A DNA stretch of 64,000 bases, from contig NZ_JBIMSN010000098.1 in NCBI RefSeq assembly GCF_043944905.1, positions 1 through 64,000 on the forward strand, given 5' to 3'. This stretch comes from Antrihabitans spumae (GTDB lineage: Bacteria; Actinomycetota; Actinomycetes; Mycobacteriales; Mycobacteriaceae). Position 1 is the stretch's first letter, and each line of letters begins with the position of its first letter. The notes beneath the pieces were generated by a model. That model saw nothing but the letters and a program-made list of their open reading frames with translations, ran no database searches and was not told where the DNA came from. Below, one piece after another: positions 23,694 through 32,003 of this stretch. The position numbers and the translations under genes were made by a program.

Positions 23694-26174
23694 GTGCTAG
23701 CTGCACTGGATCGGCTACGTCTGTTCAACTTTCGTGAGTTCGCCGTGCACTGGGGTCGGTCGATAGCGTCCATCGCGGTCATTGCGGTGTCGTCTGCATT
23801 GCTCGTCGGTGTACTCGGGGTGAGCGGTTCGATCGTCGGGTCGGTCGAACGGCTGAGCACCGCCGTCGCAGGCAACGCGGACCTCGAGGTCGCGGGCGTG
23901 ACCGAAGGTGGCTTCGATCAGAGTGTGCTCGGGCAGGTTGCCGCCGCGCCGGGCGTGGAAGCGGCTGTTCCGTTGCTGCGCATGCAGTTCGGCAGAGGCG
24001 ACGATCGGTTCACTCTGATCGGTGCCGATGTGTCCGCGACGAAGTTGGACAGCGACCTGCGGTCGGCTGTCACGGGCAACGTCGGTTTCGATCCGACCGG
24101 CGTCGTCGTCGGTCCGGCCTTCGGTGCCGAGCGCGGCGCAACGGTGCCCCTCGGCTCTCAAAGTGTCCGGGTGTCGGGGGTCGCGTCGGGTGCCGCCGCC
24201 GACCGCATCAACGGTGGCCACTTCGTCGTCGCGCCCTTGGGACTAGCCCAACGCATTGCGGACCGGCCGCAGAAAATCGACTCGATCGTTGTGATCGCAA
24301 CTCCCGGCGCAGATCTGGATGCGGTCCGCGACGCCGTCACCAGCGCGGTTGCCGGCCGCGCCCTCGTCGCCGACCCGGACTTTCGATCGGTCCAGGCCGC
24401 GAACTCGATTGTGCTGATGAAGTACTCGCTGATCCTGACCGCATCGATCGCGCTGATCGTTGCCGCGTTCCTTGTCTTCAACGCCATGAACATGACGGTG
24501 GTTCGCCGCCGACCGATCATCTCGACGCAGCGCGCACTCGGCGGTAAGCGGTCCGGCATCGTCGCCGACCTGCTCGTCGAGGCGACGTTGGTCGGGCTGC
24601 TCGGCGCGCTGATCGGGGTCCCGCTGGGGTTGCTGATGGGCAAGTTGGCGATCGGTTCGCTGCCGCCGGTTGTGCTGCAGTCCTTCGATGCTCGGGTCGA
24701 CTACATACCGCCGACCTACGGGATCGGCGTCGCTGTCGGGGCGTGTGTCCTGGCCAGCGTCGTCGCGTCCATCGCTGCGGCGCGGCAGGTGTATCGGGTC
24801 GAGCCGATCGAGGCGCTCGCGCCGGTGCCGGCATCGACGATGGAACGAACGCGGATGTCGGTTCAAGTTGCGGTCGCGGCGATCTCGGCTGTGCTGGTCG
24901 GCGTCGCACTTGTCGTCGCGCTGCGTGTCGACAGCCGAATCGCGTTGGCAGCAGTTGTGCTGTTCTTCATCGGCACGTTCGGATTCTGTTTCGTCGCAAC
25001 CCGTCCCATCGTTGCTGCGACGTCGAAGGCGGCAGCGCTCTTCGGTGCGCCGGGACGACTCAGCGCCGAATCGATCGAGCGGGCGCCACGCCGGGTGTGG
25101 GCGACGGTGATGACGGGCGCGACCGTTGTCGCGATGGTTGTCTCGGTGACAGGATCGAACGACGATCTGATCTCCTCCGGCACACAATGGTTCGCGACGG
25201 TCGCCGACACCGATCTGTTCGTCAGTTCCACACCACCGGAATCGACGCCGACGGGCGTGATCCTTCCGATGGACCTCGAAGCCACGGTTGCCGCAGTACC
25301 GGGCGTAGCGAGAGTTGTTCCTGCACAGGCGACTTACGCTGCGGTCGGCGACGATCGGATCATCGTGCAAGGCCTGGCTCCCGGTGCGAACGACCTGCTC
25401 GACCAGTCGGCGTCACCGGCGACAAAAGAGGCGGTCGTTGCAGGCAGGGGTGTCGTTGTCTCGCGCGATATCGGGCGGTCGATGAATCTCCACGTCGGCG
25501 ACCTGCTCGAACTGCAGACGTCTCAGGGTGTGAAGCAGATCGAAGTGCTCGAACTCGTCGACTATCTGTCCCTGCTCGGCGGCGCGATCGGCATCGGCCT
25601 GCCGCTGTTGCGCGAGTGGTTCGATCGCCCGGGGTCGACGTGGCTCGAGGTGGACTTCGTGCCCGGCTCCGATGCGGCAGCAGTGCGCGCCGCGGTACAA
25701 GCAGCCATTCCCGACGACGTGTACGCCTACAGCGGCACCGAGTTTCTCGACGCGGGAACGCAATCCCTGACGCAGGGAGCAGCTTTGAGTCAGGCGTTGA
25801 CCTGGATCATCGCCCTCGTCGGAGCGATCGCTCTGCTGAACACGCTGATGCTCTCGGTCCTCGAGCGGCGTCGTGAGCTCGGTGTGCTGCGAGCGATGGG
25901 GTCGAGTCGGAGGTTCACGTCGCTGACGATCCTTGCTGAGGCGGGCGCGATCGGCATTGTCGGTGGCCTGCTCGGGTTGCTGCTCGGCTCGGTCACCCAC
26001 CTCGTGGCGTCGACGGCGTTCACAGCGATCGCGACGATCGACGTCGAATACCGTTTCAGCCCTGCGCAAGTGGTGTTCGCGCTGGCTGCGCTAGCCGTGA
26101 GCATGCTCGGATCGGTTCCACCCGCACTGCATGCCGGACGGTTGAACATCATCGAAGCTGTTGCGGCCGAATAG
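23694..26174 (+). CDS. FtsX-like ABC transporter permease (orphan)
   Basis: An 826-residue membrane protein with the classic layout: one N-terminal helix (SIASIAVIAVSSALLVG), a MacB-like periplasmic domain, three helices (about 240-370), further helices near 395-440, a second MacB-like domain, and three C-terminal helices (about 700-820). Both FtsX domains are present (RRRPIISTQRALGGKRSGIV and RRRELGVLRAMGSSRRFTSL). These proteins work in lipoprotein release, peptide export or mechanotransmission and need an ATPase, but no ATPase gene is adjacent. The start is GTG 23694, divergent from the kinase. It ends 3 bp from the convergent DUF5685 copy 2. Confidence 0.9.
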   Translation: MLAALDRLRLFNFREFAVHWGRSIASIAVIAVSSALLVGVLGVSGSIVGSVERLSTAVAGNADLEVAGVTEGGFDQSVLGQVAAAPGVEAAVPLLRMQFGRGDDRFTLIGADVSATKLDSDLRSAVTGNVGFDPTGVVVGPAFGAERGATVPLGSQSVRVSGVASGAAADRINGGHFVVAPLGLAQRIADRPQKIDSIVVIATPGADLDAVRDAVTSAVAGRALVADPDFRSVQAANSIVLMKYSLILTASIALIVAAFLVFNAMNMTVVRRRPIISTQRALGGKRSGIVADLLVEATLVGLLGALIGVPLGLLMGKLAIGSLPPVVLQSFDARVDYIPPTYGIGVAVGACVLASVVASIAAARQVYRVEPIEALAPVPASTMERTRMSVQVAVAAISAVLVGVALVVALRVDSRIALAAVVLFFIGTFGFCFVATRPIVAATSKAAALFGAPGRLSAESIERAPRRVWATVMTGATVVAMVVSVTGSNDDLISSGTQWFATVADTDLFVSSTPPESTPTGVILPMDLEATVAAVPGVARVVPAQATYAAVGDDRIIVQGLAPGANDLLDQSASPATKEAVVAGRGVVVSRDIGRSMNLHVGDLLELQTSQGVKQIEVLELVDYLSLLGGAIGIGLPLLREWFDRPGSTWLEVDFVPGSDAAAVRAAVQAAIPDDVYAYSGTEFLDAGTQSLTQGAALSQALTWIIALVGAIALLNTLMLSVLERRRELGVLRAMGSSRRFTSLTILAEAGAIGIVGGLLGLLLGSVTHLVASTAFTAIATIDVEYRFSPAQVVFALAALAVSMLGSVPPALHAGRLNIIEAVAAE

Positions 26175-26177
26175 AAG

Positions 26178-27350
26178 TCAGCAGTCGCAGCTGCAACAAT
26201 CGCCACAATCGCAGCAGCAACCGTCGCAGTCGCAGCAATCGGCGCACCCGGAGCAGCAGTCACAGCCGACGCACCAACCCTGTTTCGGTTCGCCCGTCCA
26301 CGGGCTGTGATACGGATCGGCACAACAGATCTGGCACGTGCAGAACAGTCCGCTCCACACCGCGCAACCCTGGATCAGGCCACGCCTCGGACGCTGTGGA
26401 GGTGGTTGGTCCCACGGCAGATTCGGCACCTGGGGGTTGAACTGCAGGTCGGGTGCGTGATTGTGGCTGTCGCCGAATGCCCGACCGACGGACTCTTTCA
26501 GTTCGTGCGCGAGAAGTTGGTGCGCCAACGCCGGACCCGGTCGAGCGGAGCGAGGGGAAATGTCGCCGCCGAAGTCCACGTCTTTCAGAGCGAGACGGAT
26601 GCCGTGCACGGCGTCGTTGCAGAGTCGCCTGGCCTCGTGGCGTGTGGTGCCAGTGACCGTCAGCGGATTGAAAGCACCGGTGGCGGTGTCTGTTTGGTGG
26701 TCTTCGACGGCGTCGAGGAGGTGGGCGAGGCGGCCGAAGAGTTTGCCTGCTTCTGCCAGTGGTGCGGCGTTGTGGGGTTTGTGGGCGAGGTGTGCGGTGT
26801 GGGCGAAGGCGGCGGCGGTGGCTGTTTCGGTGGGTTCGGTGAGGGTGAGCAGTGCGGTGCTGGGTCCGGCGGCGGTTTCGAGGGTGGTTTGGCGGTCGAC
26901 GGCGTCGAGCAGGATGGTGGGGTCGAAGCCGAGGGTGGTGGTGGTTCCGGTGCCGGCGCGGTCCCAGTTGGTGGCGATGCGTTTGGCGGCTGCGGCGATC
27001 GGTTTGCGGGCCATGACGCCGTCTTTGTCGGCGATGTGGTCGCGGACTTTGGCGGAGGCGAGGATGAGGGAGACGCCGCCGGCGAGGTGGGCGCCTTGTC
27101 CGGTGGCGACGGTGGCGGTGCGCATGCCGCGGAGTGGGCAGGGTCCGGCGGTGCGGCGGTCTGTCGCCGTGTGGTCGGTTTGGGCTTCGGTGAGGACGGA
27201 GATGACGAGTCCGTCGTAGTTGGTTGCGATGCGGGCGAATTGGCCGTGGTTTTTGCGGAGGGCGAGGCAGAGTCCGCAGAGGTGGGCCAGCCATTGGGTT
27301 TGCATGTCGTCGCTGAGCCGGTGTCGACACGGCCGCACTATCCCGAACAA
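26178..27350 (-). CDS. DUF5685 protein with Cys-rich tail, copy 2
   Basis: A 390-residue paralogue of the protein at 20925. The N-terminal cysteine motifs (IVRPCRHRL, HLCGLCLAL, GPCPLRGM) and the helical core are nearly the same. The C-terminal part differs: a longer linker (GGDISPRSARPGPALAHQLL) and a tail with 21 cysteines, many as DCC and CDC groups. The codon aligned with the ATG of copy 1 is TTG here (27350), with GAGGGGTGG upstream; no better start exists, so I use it. A possible role in metal binding or as a heavily modified peptide is only inference. It is convergent with the FtsX gene. Confidence 0.83.
   Translation of the reverse strand: MFGIVRPCRHRLSDDMQTQWLAHLCGLCLALRKNHGQFARIATNYDGLVISVLTEAQTDHTATDRRTAGPCPLRGMRTATVATGQGAHLAGGVSLILASAKVRDHIADKDGVMARKPIAAAAKRIATNWDRAGTGTTTTLGFDPTILLDAVDRQTTLETAAGPSTALLTLTEPTETATAAAFAHTAHLAHKPHNAAPLAEAGKLFGRLAHLLDAVEDHQTDTATGAFNPLTVTGTTRHEARRLCNDAVHGIRLALKDVDFGGDISPRSARPGPALAHQLLAHELKESVGRAFGDSHNHAPDLQFNPQVPNLPWDQPPPQRPRRGLIQGCAVWSGLFCTCQICCADPYHSPWTGEPKQGWCVGCDCCSGCADCCDCDGCCCDCGDCCSCDC
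26668..27350 (-). repeat. 683-bp direct repeat, right unit (DUF5685 copy 2)
   Basis: Partner of 21334-22016, ungapped and about 95% identical by eye. Recombination between the two would delete or excise 5334 bp carrying the kinase, the permease and one DUF5685 equivalent, leaving a single intact chimeric gene. Confidence 0.9.
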
Positions 27351-27470
27351 TCTGCCACCCCTCGCGCTGAAGAAACAGGTCCTCATTACTTAGCAGATGG
27401 CATGCAATTCTGCTGTCCGTACACGCACACTCGGTCCGCGTCCCGGGTGAGCGGTGTAGGTTTTGGCGTC

Positions 27471-28373
27471 GTGGCAAAGAAGAGCAAGAGGAACAGTCCG
27501 AAGCCGGGTAGTAATCGCGCGGAGAAGATCGCCGAGCGCAAGGCCGCGCTCGAGCAGGCGTCGACCGCGATCACGAGACCGTTCGAAGGTCTGGAGGCCG
27601 AATGCGACCTCGTTGCGCTTCGCGAGTTCGTCCCGTCGGCGACTGCGCCGCTACCGGTGACCAGCGGGGAGTCCGTCGTTGTTGTGACCGTTCTGCCGGG
27701 TGCGGTAGCTGCCCTTGCCCGCGAGGAGAGTGGCGCGCGAATCGGGTACGTCGGCGTGCAGGTTCAGGTGCAGTCGGGTGATCCCGCCGCCGACCTCGGT
27801 GCTGCGATCGCGTGGGCGTCGACGGCTGGAGCAGGCGAATCGCTCGCTGCTGCCGGACCCGACGAGACGTCACCTCGTCTCGCCGATGTCATCGATGCGA
27901 CTGCGGCACTGGACATTACGGTCCACAGCGATTTCAACTGGTGGATCCCGGAAGGTGTCGAACCGGCAGCCGACGTCGCTGCGACGGTCACCCAGGCCAA
28001 TGCGGCGATCATGCCGTCGGCACGGCTCGACGGGGTTTCTGCCGCGTGGTGGGTCGACGCTGGGGACAAAGCGCATCTGCGGTGGGTTCGGCCCGAGGAC
28101 GAGGACGAGCTGATGCTCGCGCTCGCACGAGTGCACGCCGCGGGCAATCTCCACCTCGGCGAAGGCTCACGATTCGCAGGATCGTTCCGCACGCACGGCC
28201 TGCTCGTGCCGGTATTCGATCTCGACCCGGAACGTCATCCGAGTGAATGGAACAGCGCCACCGCGCAACTGGGTGAGCGCCTCGCCGACGCCCTCGCCAT
28301 CGAAGGTCCGCTGACCTCCGACGAGCGACGGGCGCGCGACGGTCTGCGTGGCCGTCAGGTCACGCTGCGTTAG
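27471..28373 (+). CDS. DUF5926 family protein
   Basis: A 300-residue cytoplasmic protein. It opens with a basic segment (MAKKSKRNSPKPGSNRAEK), then an alternating alpha/beta body with SGESVVVVTVLPGAVAALA and DITVHSDFNWWIPEGVEPAAD. This matches the actinobacterial DUF5926 family, whose function is not known; some entries are labelled SecC- or topoisomerase-like without proof. The start is GTG 27471; the open frame continues upstream antisense through DUF5685 copy 2 but that is not coding. A strong hairpin (28369-28405) ends it. Confidence 0.82.
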   Translation: MAKKSKRNSPKPGSNRAEKIAERKAALEQASTAITRPFEGLEAECDLVALREFVPSATAPLPVTSGESVVVVTVLPGAVAALAREESGARIGYVGVQVQVQSGDPAADLGAAIAWASTAGAGESLAAAGPDETSPRLADVIDATAALDITVHSDFNWWIPEGVEPAADVAATVTQANAAIMPSARLDGVSAAWWVDAGDKAHLRWVRPEDEDELMLALARVHAAGNLHLGEGSRFAGSFRTHGLLVPVFDLDPERHPSEWNSATAQLGERLADALAIEGPLTSDERRARDGLRGRQVTLR

Positions 28374-28405
28374 CCGTGTCTCTCATTCTTCGAGACTCGG
28401 CTAAC
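28369..28405. terminator. Hairpin between convergent DUF5926 and ferritin genes
   Basis: GTTAGCCG...CGGCTAAC with inner GTCTC/GAGAC forms a stem of about 15 bp that overlaps the DUF5926 stop. It lies between convergent genes and probably terminates transcripts from the left. No T-run follows. Confidence 0.7.
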
Positions 28406-28445
28406 TGTGTTCGACGGCCGCTACGCGAGCTGGGTTGAGTTCCAG

Positions 28446-28991
28446 CTAGATCGCGCCGCCCGCAGCGGTGGGTGCACCGGAGGTTTCGGCGGGTGCGCCC
28501 ATCTCGCGGGCGACGAACTCTTCGAGATCGAACAGGTTCGCACCTGCTCGGTCGGCGATCGTGAGCAGCGTCGTCACGGTGGCGACCTCTTCGATCTGCT
28601 CCTTGAGGAACCACTGCATGAACTGCTCGCCGAGGTACTCGCCCTCGTCGCGGGCGGTGCTCGCCAGCTGGATGATCTGTTCGGTGACCGTCTTTTCCTG
28701 CGCGAGGGCCAGTGCGATCGGCTCGCGCGCGTCGGCGAACTCCGATTTCGCGGCGTCGACACCGCTGAGCTCGACACTCATATCGCGGTCGAGGAAATAC
28801 TGGATGATCATCATCGCGTGGTTACGCTCTTCGACGGCCTGGGCGTAGAAATGCTTGGCCAACTGCGGCAGATCCGCATTGTCGAACCAGACAGCCGTTG
28901 CGATGTACTGATGTTCGGCGTTGTATTCGTGTCGAATCTGGTCGTGGAGTAGGGAATGGAACTTGCTTCTCTGGGTCTGCAACGAAGTCAT
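28446..28991 (-). CDS. bfrB: Ferritin
   Basis: A 181-residue haem-free ferritin storing iron as a 24-subunit shell. Ferroxidase residues are visible: Glu in IRHEYNAEHQYIA, E-x-x-H in VEERNHAM, and the later Glu and Gln of EQFMQWFLKEQIEE. The C-terminus (SGAPTAAGGAI) resembles the long C-terminal tail of mycobacterial BfrB. I start at Met5 of the open frame (MTSLQTQRSKF). A palindrome with DtxR/IdeR half-sites lies 54 bp upstream (29045-29063). Position matches Rv3841. It is followed after a gap by the convergent DUF5926 gene. Confidence 0.95.
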   Translation of the reverse strand: MTSLQTQRSKFHSLLHDQIRHEYNAEHQYIATAVWFDNADLPQLAKHFYAQAVEERNHAMMIIQYFLDRDMSVELSGVDAAKSEFADAREPIALALAQEKTVTEQIIQLASTARDEGEYLGEQFMQWFLKEQIEEVATVTTLLTIADRAGANLFDLEEFVAREMGAPAETSGAPTAAGGAI

Positions 28992-29044
28992 GACAACCAA
29001 CATATCCGCTGGTCAGGGCACTTGTCATGCAAGTCCATCCTTAT

Positions 29045-29063
29045 TTAGGGCAGTGTTCCCTAA
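29045..29063. promoter_or_regulatory. DtxR/IdeR-type box upstream of bfrB
   Basis: TTAGGGCAGTGTTCCCTAA has the outer half-sites TTAGG-N9-CCTAA of the IdeR consensus; the centre fits less well (13 of 19 overall). It sits in a perfect 12-bp inverted repeat (29039-29069, CCTTATTTAGGG / CCCTAAATAAGG), so it might instead be the terminator of the second ferritin gene. IdeR activates bfrB in M. tuberculosis. Confidence 0.55.
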
Positions 29064-29071
29064 ATAAGGCG

Positions 29072-29088
29072 CGCCTATTACGTAGGCG
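29072..29088. repeat. Small hairpin at the end of the second ferritin gene
   Basis: CGCCTA and TAGGCG flank five bases just outside the TAA stop at 29089. With the larger palindrome next to it, it may end the ferritin-2 transcript. Confidence 0.45.
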
Positions 29089-29652
29089 TTATACGCCGCC
29101 TCCGGCAACGCGAGGAGCACTCGGATCCCGCCCCGCAGCGCCCCCAAAATCACGAGCAACGAAGTCTTCGACGTCGAACAAATTGCCGTCGGCTCGATCG
29201 ACGACCGCGAGGAGCGTCGTCATACTTGCGACTTCTTCGACCTGCTCTTTGAGAAACCACTGAATGAATTGTTCGCCGAGATAGTCACCGGACGAGCGAG
29301 CTGTTTGCGCGAGGTTCGTGATCTTCGTCGTCACGTCCCGTTCCTGATTCAGTGCGAATTCGACGGCGCCGCGGACCGAGGTGACCGCCGAGGTGATCGG
29401 ATCGAGGCCGTCGATGCGAACCGGCACATCGCGGTCGAGCAGGTACTGGACCATCATCAGCGCGTGCGAGCGCTCTTCGGCGGCCTGCGCATAGAACCGG
29501 CGAGCCAGCTGCGGAAGCTTGTTCGAGTCGAAATACACGGCAATGACGATGTACTGCTGCGACGCGGTGAACTCGTGCCGGATCTGCTCGCGGAGGAGTT
29601 CGTGGAAAGCGCTGTCGCTGTTGACATTCGAATTCGACATAAGCGTGGACAT
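29089..29652 (-). CDS. Second ferritin paralogue
   Basis: A 187-residue ferritin, clearly homologous to the neighbour at 28446. It has IRHEFTASQQYIVIAVYFD, AEERSHALMMVQYLLDRDVP and YLGEQFIQWFLKEQVEEVASM, so the ferroxidase centre looks intact. There are changes: EERSHA for EERNHA, and a different C-terminal tail (GRDPSAPRVAGGGV). M. tuberculosis has only one gene of this type here, so this is a local duplication that has since diverged. The start may be the first Met or Met5 (MSNSN). The two genes lie in tandem 97 bp apart and may form mixed shells or respond to different signals. Confidence 0.92.
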   Translation of the reverse strand: MSTLMSNSNVNSDSAFHELLREQIRHEFTASQQYIVIAVYFDSNKLPQLARRFYAQAAEERSHALMMVQYLLDRDVPVRIDGLDPITSAVTSVRGAVEFALNQERDVTTKITNLAQTARSSGDYLGEQFIQWFLKEQVEEVASMTTLLAVVDRADGNLFDVEDFVARDFGGAAGRDPSAPRVAGGGV

Positions 29653-29691
29653 AGGCTCTGACGTTACTAGTCCCGAGGTCCGGACCGGGAG

Positions 29692-31089
29692 CTACGGTCC
29701 CGTCGTGATCAGCTCGGGCGGAATCGGCTCGTCGTTGGCAAGCGCGCCGAAGAACTGTGCCGCGCGGGCGTCGTCCCAGAGCAGCACGTTGCCGGACCCG
29801 TCGACGTCTTCGAAGCCTGAGATCGGCACGGTTGTCGTGATCATTTCCCCGCGCAGCGCCCAGCCGAGCCGTGCGAGGTCGGTCATGCCGTCGCCGCGGT
29901 CGACCTTGAGCGATTCGACGGTGCCCTTGGCGAACGGCAGCAGCTTGAACGGGTTGAGCAGGGTGGTCGGGCTGGTCGACTTCTTCAGCAGTGCCGACAT
30001 AAATTGGCGCTGCCGGTTGATCCGGTCGAGATCGGCGAGGGGGGTCGCGCGACTACGCACAACTCCCAGCGCCTCGGCGCCGTTCAATTTCTGGCACCCA
30101 CCGGGCAGGTTGATGCCGGCCAATGGATCGTCGATCGGCTGGTCGAGGCACATATCGACGCCGCCGAGCGAGTCGACCAAGCCGGCGAAACCGTCGAAGC
30201 CGATCTGCGCGTAGTGGTCGATGTGCACGCCCGTCGCACCTTCGATGGTCTGCACGAGCAGAGCGGGTCCGCCGATCGCGAAGGATGCGTTGACCTTGTC
30301 GGTCCCGTTGCCGGGGATCGCGAGATAGGAGTCGCGGGGGATGCTCACCATGACCGCCGGACCCGACTTGGGGAGGTGGATCAGGATGATCGTGTCGGTT
30401 CGCTCCGGCCCGGTGTCGCCGCCGGTTGCGAGCGCCTGCTCTTCCTCGGGGGTCAGCCCGGTCCGGCTGTCGGAGCCGACGAGCAACCAGTTGGTGCCGG
30501 GAGTGTCGGCGACGCGGCCCGGATAGTCGACGAGCGCGTCGACCTTTTCGAGCGGCAGCGTGACGATGTAGACCGTGATGCCGATCAGAACAAGCAGCAG
30601 AATGAACGGCAGCAGGAGGATCCGCCGGACCCAACGCCATGGGCTGCGTCGTTTGCGTGCTCTCGGCGGCCGCGGTGGTGGACCGGTCGGGCCGGTGCTG
30701 CGGCGAGGCGGCGGTGGTGGTGGCGGCGACGCGGCATAGCGCGGAGGGCGTTCGGTGAAGCGTTCGGGTTGCTGCGTCGGGGCGTAACGGACGCCGTCGT
30801 TGCGTTCGGGCGGTCGGTGGCCGGGTGGTGGACCAGCCGGGGGTCGCGGGGGCTGGGCCTGTCGCGGCGGCGGCTGCGGAGGCCGGTAGTTGGGCTGTTG
30901 CGGCGCTTGGGACCAGGCCTGCGGCGTCGGTGGACGCACACTCGGGCGGCGCACGAACTCCGTCTCCTCGGGGTCCGGGCGTCGGGGCGGAGGTGGCTGC
31001 TGCCTGGGCGGCGGACCCTGCCGTGGCGGCGGCGATCTACGCGGCGGCGGTTGCCTGCCGGGTTCGTCGGAGAAGAAATCGCCGTTCAC
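29692..31089 (-). CDS. LytR-CpsA-Psr (LCP) family cell-wall ligase
   Basis: A 465-residue protein. The first about 145 residues are a Pro/Arg-rich cytoplasmic tail of PPPRQ-type repeats ending in a basic patch (RARKRRSPWRWVRR), then one transmembrane helix (about 155-177). The LCP domain follows, with LLVGSDSRTG, ERTDTIILIHL, VSIPRDSYLAIPG, QIGFDGFAGLVDSLGGVDMCL and VVRSRATPLADLDRINRQRQFM; the Arg and Asp residues that bind the pyrophosphate lipid are present. LCP enzymes attach arabinogalactan or similar polymers to peptidoglycan. Position matches Rv3840. The Pro-rich tail may be a kinase or protein-binding region. Confidence 0.93.
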   Translation of the reverse strand: MNGDFFSDEPGRQPPPRRSPPPRQGPPPRQQPPPPRRPDPEETEFVRRPSVRPPTPQAWSQAPQQPNYRPPQPPPRQAQPPRPPAGPPPGHRPPERNDGVRYAPTQQPERFTERPPRYAASPPPPPPPRRSTGPTGPPPRPPRARKRRSPWRWVRRILLLPFILLLVLIGITVYIVTLPLEKVDALVDYPGRVADTPGTNWLLVGSDSRTGLTPEEEQALATGGDTGPERTDTIILIHLPKSGPAVMVSIPRDSYLAIPGNGTDKVNASFAIGGPALLVQTIEGATGVHIDHYAQIGFDGFAGLVDSLGGVDMCLDQPIDDPLAGINLPGGCQKLNGAEALGVVRSRATPLADLDRINRQRQFMSALLKKSTSPTTLLNPFKLLPFAKGTVESLKVDRGDGMTDLARLGWALRGEMITTTVPISGFEDVDGSGNVLLWDDARAAQFFGALANDEPIPPELITTGP

Positions 31090-31107
31090 GAGGGACGACT
31101 TTACGCA

Positions 31108-31914
31108 TCAAGGAAGCCAAGCGAGATGTCCGTGTAGCAGCGTGTATCCGATGTAGGCCACGACGTCGATGGTTGCGTGCGCTATCAGCAGTGGCCACAG
31201 CCGATTCGTCCGTTGCCAGAAGCGGCCGAAGACCAGGCCCATCACGACGTTCCCGATACCGCCGCCGAGGCCTTGGTACAGGTGATAGCTCCCGCGCAGC
31301 AACGACGATGCGGCCAAACTCGCATTGTCCGACCAGCCGAGGCGTCGCAGGCGGGTGATCAGATAGCCGACCACAAGCACTTCTTCCGCGACGGCGTTGG
31401 CGATCGCGGCGAGCACCAATACAGGTAGCCGCCACCAATGGTCCTGCAGTCCGCTGGCAACGATGGCGACGTTCAGCCCGAGCGCGTGCGCGACGAGATA
31501 GAGCGCGAGGCCGGGCAGGCCGATCAGCGCTGCGAGTCCTAGACCTGGAACGACGTCGCCGCGCAGTACGGGTTTGGCCAGCCCGACCAGCCGAGGACCG
31601 ACCCCGCTCCGCCACAGGAGATACAGCCCGAGTGCCGCCCAACCGCACAGCCGGAGCACCCGTAGCAGTTGGTAGAGCAGGTCGATGAACGAGATCGACG
31701 ACGCCGTCTGGTTGAGCGCTACCGATTGATCGCCCAGACCACCGGCCGCGAGTGCGGATTCGAGCAGCGAGATCGCGGCGCTGAGCCCGCTGAGACCGAA
31801 CGTGACGACCAGAACGACCACGATCTCGATGCGGATGCCGATGCGTTCGTGCGAATCGGGCCCGGGTCGGTCGGATTCGGGTGGCTGCGAGCGCAGCCAG
31901 TCGGTGATCGGCAC
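31108..31914 (-). CDS. CPBP-family intramembrane metalloprotease
   Basis: A 268-residue membrane protein with about eight helices. The CPBP (Abi/CAAX) motifs are AVAEEVLVVGYLITRL (the EE pair), LLRGSYHLYQG with the His of motif 2, and LIAHATIDV (HxxxD). The Arg of EExxxR is replaced by Gly or Tyr in this frame, so activity may differ. Known members process prenylated or envelope proteins and confer bacteriocin immunity. It lies 18 bp upstream of the LCP gene on the same strand and is probably co-transcribed with it. Confidence 0.85.
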   Translation of the reverse strand: MPITDWLRSQPPESDRPGPDSHERIGIRIEIVVVLVVTFGLSGLSAAISLLESALAAGGLGDQSVALNQTASSISFIDLLYQLLRVLRLCGWAALGLYLLWRSGVGPRLVGLAKPVLRGDVVPGLGLAALIGLPGLALYLVAHALGLNVAIVASGLQDHWWRLPVLVLAAIANAVAEEVLVVGYLITRLRRLGWSDNASLAASSLLRGSYHLYQGLGGGIGNVVMGLVFGRFWQRTNRLWPLLIAHATIDVVAYIGYTLLHGHLAWLP

Positions 31915-31930
31915 TCAGCGATTGTGCCTC

Positions 31931-32003
31931 AGGGCGCTCCGCGCCTCGTGCGTCCTTTCGGCGCGCCTGCCCTCCGAAAGGACTCACGACCCATGTGCCG
32001 CCT
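31931..32003. repeat. Palindromic repeat family A, copy 3
   Basis: GGCGCTCCGCGCCTCGTGCGTCCTTTCGG and its partner CCCTCCGAAAGGACTCACG are clear, but the outer right end (ACCCATGTGCCGCC) has decayed. The TAG stop of the DUF2470 gene (32002-32004) begins at the edge, as for copies 1, 2 and 6. Confidence 0.88.

Noticed and set aside
26307..27470. Long open frame continuing upstream of the DUF5926 gene (688 codons in total)
   Set aside because: It is antisense to DUF5685 copy 2 and rich in Gly, Val and Asp as expected from a shadow frame in high-GC DNA. A normal GTG start exists at 27471.
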